Positions 59,280 through 64,000 of a stretch of 64,000 nucleotides of DNA are shown here, one piece after another. The position numbers and the translations under genes were made by a program. The DNA is from Micromonospora sp. WMMA1947 (lineage in GTDB: Bacteria > Actinomycetota > Actinomycetes > Mycobacteriales > Micromonosporaceae): NCBI RefSeq assembly GCF_027497355.1, contig NZ_CP114909.1:1984001-2048000 (forward strand), in the 5' to 3' direction. Every line of letters starts with the position of its first letter. The first letter of the stretch is position 1. The notes beneath the pieces were generated by a model. It saw nothing but the letters and a program-made list of their open reading frames with translations. It searched no databases and was not told the origin of the DNA.

Positions 59280-60287
59280 ATGAGCTCACGCCCCACGAGT
59301 GCGACGAACGTTGTCGATTCCGCGACGCCGCCCGCCCGCACCGCCCTGATCTGGACCGCACTCGTGCTGGTCTACCTGCTCTGGGGCTCGACGTACCTGG
59401 GCATCCGGGTCGCTGTCGAGTCGTTGCCGCCGCTCATTTCGGCGGCGATGCGGTTCGCCGCCGCCGCGGTGGTGCTCGCCGTGGTGCTGCGCCTGCGACG
59501 CGGACCCGGTGCGTTGCGGGTGCCCGCGCGCCGCGTCGGCTCCGCCGCGCTCATCGGCGTGCTGCTGCTGGCGGGCGGCAACGGACTGGTGGTGCTCGCC
59601 GAGTCCGGCCCGCCCGGGACCGCCGTACCGTCCGGTGTCGCGGCGTTGCTCGTCGCCACCGTGCCGCTGCTCGTGGTGCTGCTGCGCACGGCGGGTGGCG
59701 ACCGGCCACGACCGTGGACGTTCGCCGGGGTGGCCCTCGGCTTCGCCGGTCTGGTCCTGCTCGTGCTGCCCCGGGACGGTGTCGACGGTGTGCCGGTGGC
59801 CGGTGCGCTCACAGTGGTCGCCGCCGCGACGAGCTGGTCGGTCGGCTCGTACCTGTCCGGCAGGATCGCGATGCCCGCCGACCCGTTCGTGGCCACCGTC
59901 TACGAGATGGTCGCCGGTGCGACGGTGCTCGCGCTCGTCGGGGTGGCCCGCGGGGAGCTGCGCGGCTTCTCCTTCGCCGACGTGACCGGGCGGTCCTGGG
60001 CGGCGATGGCCTACCTGATGGTGGCCGGATCGCTCGTCGCCTTCACCGCGTACGTCTGGCTGCTCGCCCACGCGCCGATCTCCCTGGTCTCCACGTACGC
60101 GTACGTGAATCCGGTGGTCGCGGTGGCGCTCGGCGCGTTGTTCGTCGCGGAACCGATCACCTCGCAGGTGCTGATGGGCGGCGCGGTCATCGTGGTCGGC
60201 GTGGCGGTGGTGGTGAGCACCGAGCGGCCCCGCCGGTCCCCGCCACCAGCCGTCGACGGGACGGCCGGGGAGCCGGCCGGGCGGTAG
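59280..60287 (+). CDS. EamA/DMT-family transporter
   Basis: Inner-membrane protein of 335 aa with ten hydrophobic helices in two EamA repeats (WTALVLVYLLWGSTYLGIRV at the start; GALTVVAAATSWSVGSYLSG opening the second). LLWGSTYLGIR and AYVNPVVAVALGALFVAEPI are typical of YedA/RhaT-like exporters of amino acids or metabolites. Divergent from the repeat protein. ATG start. Confidence 0.88.
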   Translation: MSSRPTSATNVVDSATPPARTALIWTALVLVYLLWGSTYLGIRVAVESLPPLISAAMRFAAAAVVLAVVLRLRRGPGALRVPARRVGSAALIGVLLLAGGNGLVVLAESGPPGTAVPSGVAALLVATVPLLVVLLRTAGGDRPRPWTFAGVALGFAGLVLLVLPRDGVDGVPVAGALTVVAAATSWSVGSYLSGRIAMPADPFVATVYEMVAGATVLALVGVARGELRGFSFADVTGRSWAAMAYLMVAGSLVAFTAYVWLLAHAPISLVSTYAYVNPVVAVALGALFVAEPITSQVLMGGAVIVVGVAVVVSTERPRRSPPPAVDGTAGEPAGR

Positions 60288-60297
60288 CGTCCCGGCC

Positions 60298-60927
60298 GTG
60301 TCGGCGCTGCTGGTGACGGGGATCGCGCTGCTCGGCGCACCAGCCGGGTGGGCGGCGGTGCCGGTCGGCCGGTCGCTCGTCCCAGTGCCCCCTGGCGACG
60401 CTCCGCGCCGGAGCGCGCTCGCCCTGGTCGGTGTCGTGGTGTTCGGCGGGCTCGCCGCCACCAGGGGCACCGACCCGGCGCTGCCCGCGCTGCTGCTGGT
60501 CGCCGCCGTCGGGCTGGTTCTCGCCGTCACCGACGTGACGGCGCTGCGGCTGCCCGACCCGCTGGTCGGCGTGGTCGCGCTCGGCGGCGGGCTCGGCCTG
60601 ATCGCGGCCACGGCGGCGACCGGCGAACCGCGCCGCCTGGCCGTCGCGGTGGGCGGGGCCGCGCTCTCCTTCGTCGGGTACGCGCTGCTGGCCCTGCTGC
60701 CCCGCGCCCGGCTCGGCTTCGGCGACGTGAAGCTCGCCGCCGCGCTCGGGCTGCCGCTGGGCTGGCTCGGCTGGCCGGCACTGCGGCTCGGCCTGTTCCT
60801 GCCGCACGTGCTCGCCGGAGTGGCGGTGCTCGTCCTGCTCGCCGCCGGCCGGGTACGCCGGGACACGCCGGTGCCGTTCGGCCCGGCGCTGCTCGGCGGC
60901 GCGTGGCTCGCCGCCGTCCTCACCTGA
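60298..60927 (+). CDS. A24 prepilin-type peptidase, short form
   Basis: Membrane protease-like protein of 209 aa. The two aspartates of the A24 family are in VTDVTALRLPDPL and GFGDVKLAAALG (GxGD). It has about six helices but no N-terminal methylase domain. Short relatives process Tad/Flp-type or competence pilins. No pilin or secretion genes lie nearby in the window. GTG start, 10 bp after the transporter stop. Confidence 0.82.
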   Translation: MSALLVTGIALLGAPAGWAAVPVGRSLVPVPPGDAPRRSALALVGVVVFGGLAATRGTDPALPALLLVAAVGLVLAVTDVTALRLPDPLVGVVALGGGLGLIAATAATGEPRRLAVAVGGAALSFVGYALLALLPRARLGFGDVKLAAALGLPLGWLGWPALRLGLFLPHVLAGVAVLVLLAAGRVRRDTPVPFGPALLGGAWLAAVLT

Positions 60928-60978
60928 TCGCCGCCGGCCGGCCCGGCCCGTGTTCGTGGCCCGCCGGACCCGCCGCCG

Positions 60979-63900
60979 TCAGATCAGCCGGAGCTGGTGG
61001 TCCTTCGGGCGGCGGGGTTCGGTCGCGTCCAGGCGCTCGAACAGCGCCGGGTCGATCACGTCGAGGAACGGCGACGGGCGGGTGTCGCGTTCCGCGCCGT
61101 GCCGGGCGCGGCGGCCCGCGTGGCTGACGTAGAGCCGGTCCTGCGCCCGGGTCAGCCCGACGAAGAACAGCCGTCGCTCCTCGGCCACCGCGTCGTCGTC
61201 CGGCTCGGAGCCGGGCCAGCGCAGCGGCAGCAGGCCGTCCTCGGCGCCGACCAGGAACACCACCGGGAACTCCAGGCCCTTCGCTGCATGCAGCGTGAGC
61301 AGCGTGACCGCTTCGGCGCGCGGGTCGAGCGCGTCCACCTCCGCGCCGGTGGCGAGCTGGTTGAGGAACAGCTCCAGGTCGTCGCCGCACCGCCGGGCCA
61401 GCGGGGTGAGCAGGTCCACCGCGGTGCGGACGTCCTCGGGGCGTACCGCGCCGGAGCCGTCGAGCGTGGGCACCGCGAACCGCTCGGCGAGGATCTGCCC
61501 GGCCTGGCGTACCCGGGCGGTGAGCGAGCCGTCGAGTCCGGCGTGGCGCAGTTCGCGGGCGATCGCCGGTACGCCGGGACGGTCGCGCAGCCGGTCGTGC
61601 GAGCGCTTCTGCACCGGGATGTTCGCCCGGGCCAGCGCGTCCACGATCGGTGCGGCCTGCGCGTCGGTGCGGTACAGCACCGCGATGTCGGAGAAGGACA
61701 GCGAGGTGGCCCGCCCGTCGATCCGCCCCGAGTCGAGCGAGCGGTGGGACAGGCCGCCGACCAGTTCGTCCACGGTACGGACCACGAAGTCGGCCTCGTC
61801 GTGGGGAGAACTCGCCGCGTACCGGCCGACGAGCGGCGCCTCCGGGTCGAGCCGGGCCGGGTCGAGGCGCCGGCCGCGCACCAGCGACGACGGCGCGATG
61901 GCCTGCACGGCAGCGGCCAGGATCGGCGCCGAGGAACGGTAGTTGCGGTTCAGCCGGACCAGCCGGGCGTCGGTGAAGTCCTGCGAGAAGCGCAGGAAGT
62001 AACCCACGTCCGCACCCCGGAACGAGTAGATCGCCTGGTCCGGGTCACCGATCGCGCACAGGTTGCCGTCCGGCGGGCTGAGCAGCCGCAGCAGGTCGTA
62101 CTGCACGGCGTCGACGTCCTGGTACTCGTCGACGAAGATCCACTTCCACCGCTCGCGGTACTCCCGCACCAGCTTCCGGTCCCCCTTGAGCAGGGCCACC
62201 GGCAGCGTCAGCAGCTCGTCCAGGTCGACCAGGTCCCGCTTGCGCAGCAGTGCCACGTACCGCTCGTCGTCGTCACCGGCCTCGGCGCGCGCCGCCGCCC
62301 GGTCCGCGTCGTCGGCGATCCGGAAGTCCGCCGGCAGCCCGGCCGCCGCCGCGTTCTCCCGCAGCACGGTCAGGCCGAGCGAGTGGAACGTGCCGACCGT
62401 GACGTCCTCGGCGACCGGGCCGAGCAGCCCGTCCAGCCGGTGCCGCAGCTCCTCGGCCGCCCGCCGGGTGAACGTGATCGCCAGGCACTGGTCGGGGAAG
62501 ACGTTCAGCTCCGCGCAGAGGTACGCGATCCGGTGGGTGAGCGTCCGCGTCTTGCCGGTGCCCGGACCGGCCACGATGAGCAGCGGACCACCCGGCGCCG
62601 ACGCGGCCACCCGCTGCATCGCGTCCAGCCGGTCCAGCAGGCCGGTGCCGACCTCCTCCATCCCGGCGAGCATCGGCTCGAACGGTTCGTGCGGAGACGG
62701 CGGCGGCGCGATCGGAGGCGCGGGCGGCGGCGTGCGCTTCGGCTCCGGCCGGGCCGCCGCCGGGCGTTTGGCCTTCGGCTTCGGTGCCGGCTCCGCGGGC
62801 CGCCGCTGCGCGGGCACCGGTACGTCGAACAGCGTCTCCTGCCCGGCCCGGCCACCCGAGGCGCCCAGTTCCGCCGGATCGAACAGCGTGATCACGCCGT
62901 ACTCGCCGTCGTAGCCCGGCACCCGGCGCACGTCGCCGCGGCGCAGCCGGCCGATGCCCTCCGCGAGCAGCTCGCCGCCGACCCGGCCGATCTCCTCGAC
63001 CGGGGTACGCGTCAGGATCTCCAGCTCCGGGCCGAGCGCGGCGATCAGCTCGTTGAGCTTGCCCTCGACCTTCTTCGACCGCGCGCCGACCCGGTTCAGC
63101 TCACCCAGGATCTCGGCCAGCGGCACCAGGTGCGCCACCTCGCGCGCGTGCGCCGGACGGTGACCCACCGGCCGGTCCGCCAGCTCCTCGACCCGGCTGA
63201 GTACGCCCACGGTGAGCGGTTTGCCGCACTCCGGGCAGCGTCCGCCCGCCTCGCGGGTCCGCTCCGGCGACCAGTTCACCCCGCACAGGCGGTGCCCGTC
63301 GGCGTGGTACTTGCCCTCCTCCGGGAAGAACTCCACGGTGCCCGCGAGCCCGTCGCCGGTCCGCAGCGCCTCCCGGATGGCGAAGTAGTCGCGCGCGGCG
63401 GTGAGGACCGTGGCCTCCCGGGCCAGCGCGGGCGGCGAGTGCGCGTCCGAGTTCGACACCAGCTGGTAGCGGTCCAGGCTGCCGACCCGCCAGTTCATCT
63501 CCGGGTCGGACGACAGACCGGTCTCCACCGCGAAGATGTGCTCGGCCAGGTCGGCGTAGCAGTCCGCGATCGCGTCGAAGCCGGACTTCGAACCGAGCGC
63601 GGAGAACCAGGGCGTCCAGATGTGCGCGGGCACCAGGTAGCCGTCCGGGCTCGCCTCCAGCGTGATCTCCAGCAGGTCGCGGGAGTCCAGCCCGAGGATC
63701 GGCCGGCCGTCCGAGCCGAGGTTGCCGATCCGGCCCAGCGCGGTGTTGAACCGGGCCACCGCGTCCAGGTCCGGCAGGTAGATCAGGTGGTGCACCTTGC
63801 GGGTGCGGTCGTCACGCTTGTAGATCGTGGAGATCTCCACGCTCAGCATGTACCGGACCGGGTCGGCCTCCGCCTCACTCGCGAGGCGGGGCGGCAGCCG

Positions 63901-64000
63901 CCGGGCCACGTCCCGCTCCGCCTCGGGCGAGAGCCGGTACAGGCCCGGCTCGGCCGGGTGCAGCGTCTCGCGCAGGTGGTCGTACCAGGCGGGATGGGTG
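60979..64000 (-). CDS. EndoQ-UvrD fusion: PHP-type DNA repair nuclease joined to a superfamily 1 helicase (partial)
   Basis: 1007 aa are visible; the 5' end is beyond base 64000. The N-terminal part (to about 62850) matches endonuclease Q, a PHP-like enzyme cutting DNA at hypoxanthine, uracil or abasic sites: LSVEISTIYKRDDRTRKVHH, PAHIWTPWFSALGSKSGFD, NSDAHSPPALARE, then a CGVNWSPE...CPECGKPLTVG zinc region and VPGYDGEYG. After a Pro/Arg linker a UvrD helicase follows: IVAGPGTGKTRTLTHRIAYL, ITFTRRAAEELRHRL, FVDEYQDVDAVQ, LNRNYRSSAP, LHAAKGLEFPVVFLVGAEDG and FVGLTRAQDRLYVSHA. The frame stays open to the window edge (AWYDHLRETLHPAEPGLY). Confidence 0.92.
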   Translation of the reverse strand, partial: THPAWYDHLRETLHPAEPGLYRLSPEAERDVARRLPPRLASEAEADPVRYMLSVEISTIYKRDDRTRKVHHLIYLPDLDAVARFNTALGRIGNLGSDGRPILGLDSRDLLEITLEASPDGYLVPAHIWTPWFSALGSKSGFDAIADCYADLAEHIFAVETGLSSDPEMNWRVGSLDRYQLVSNSDAHSPPALAREATVLTAARDYFAIREALRTGDGLAGTVEFFPEEGKYHADGHRLCGVNWSPERTREAGGRCPECGKPLTVGVLSRVEELADRPVGHRPAHAREVAHLVPLAEILGELNRVGARSKKVEGKLNELIAALGPELEILTRTPVEEIGRVGGELLAEGIGRLRRGDVRRVPGYDGEYGVITLFDPAELGASGGRAGQETLFDVPVPAQRRPAEPAPKPKAKRPAAARPEPKRTPPPAPPIAPPPSPHEPFEPMLAGMEEVGTGLLDRLDAMQRVAASAPGGPLLIVAGPGTGKTRTLTHRIAYLCAELNVFPDQCLAITFTRRAAEELRHRLDGLLGPVAEDVTVGTFHSLGLTVLRENAAAAGLPADFRIADDADRAAARAEAGDDDERYVALLRKRDLVDLDELLTLPVALLKGDRKLVREYRERWKWIFVDEYQDVDAVQYDLLRLLSPPDGNLCAIGDPDQAIYSFRGADVGYFLRFSQDFTDARLVRLNRNYRSSAPILAAAVQAIAPSSLVRGRRLDPARLDPEAPLVGRYAASSPHDEADFVVRTVDELVGGLSHRSLDSGRIDGRATSLSFSDIAVLYRTDAQAAPIVDALARANIPVQKRSHDRLRDRPGVPAIARELRHAGLDGSLTARVRQAGQILAERFAVPTLDGSGAVRPEDVRTAVDLLTPLARRCGDDLELFLNQLATGAEVDALDPRAEAVTLLTLHAAKGLEFPVVFLVGAEDGLLPLRWPGSEPDDDAVAEERRLFFVGLTRAQDRLYVSHAGRRARHGAERDTRPSPFLDVIDPALFERLDATEPRRPKDHQLRLI

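Noticed and set aside
1..64000. CRISPR arrays, insertion sequences or prophage
   Set aside because: No regular spaced direct repeats of 25-40 bp, no transposase or integrase motifs and no phage structural genes were seen. The only mobile-type element is the DnaB intein.

Overview
The window comes from a very GC-rich actinobacterial chromosome, most likely Micromonospora or another Micromonosporaceae genus. The signs are strong G/C third-position bias, frequent GTG starts, actinobacterial parS sites, and a gene order shared with the origin-proximal region of Streptomyces and (in pieces) Mycobacterium. oriC itself is not here; it would be expected just upstream of base 1, between dnaA and dnaN.

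Layout. (1) 1-8577, origin-proximal segregation block: probable end of rnpA, then yidD, yidC, jag/khpB, rsmG, parA and parB, followed by a 1.8-kb non-coding stretch. The parA-parB region carries six perfect parS sites, a degenerate tandem repeat and a DnaA-box cluster, and ends at a HIT-like protein. (2) 8581-20132, cell envelope and redox block: a D-Ala-D-Ala ligase-type ATP-grasp enzyme, an aminotransferase, a GNAT protein, cwlM, trxA, trxB, an anti-sigma factor, a SigM-type sigma factor, a membrane pseudokinase and murJ. (3) 20266-43858: tRNA nucleotidyltransferase, secreted subtilase, flotillin/NfeD pair, ogt, ino1 with its PadR regulator, DUF5318 protein, penicillin-binding protein, membrane glycosyltransferase-like proteins, endonuclease IV, rpsF-ssb-rpsR-rplI, and dnaB carrying an intein.

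(4) 43865-51358: a minus-strand run (GGDEF/EAL protein, GT87-like membrane protein, phosphoribosyltransferase, zinc-ribbon protein, DinB/MDMPI-like protein), then an AT-richer 600-bp stretch with a direct repeat and a truncated SARP regulator. (5) 51368-54084: molybdenum cofactor genes moaC, mog/moaB, moeA, moaE. (6) 54089-64000: a GT87 mannosyltransferase-like protein, DoxX, GNAT, an AAA ATPase with twin palindromes at its promoter, a repeat-rich membrane protein, a DMT exporter, a lone prepilin-type peptidase, and a large EndoQ-UvrD fusion that runs off the right edge.

How the genes work together. Most are housekeeping genes for membrane insertion, rRNA modification, chromosome segregation, peptidoglycan precursor export and synthesis, ribosome assembly and replication restart. 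The most unusual items are a probable class 3 intein splitting the DnaB P-loop; an EndoQ repair nuclease fused to a UvrD helicase; the separation of MurJ and its pseudokinase into two genes (one polypeptide in mycobacteria); a nine-unit degenerate tandem repeat inside the parS region; twin TCTAGC-N6-GCTAGA palindromes before an AAA ATPase; and a remnant SARP regulator beside a direct repeat.
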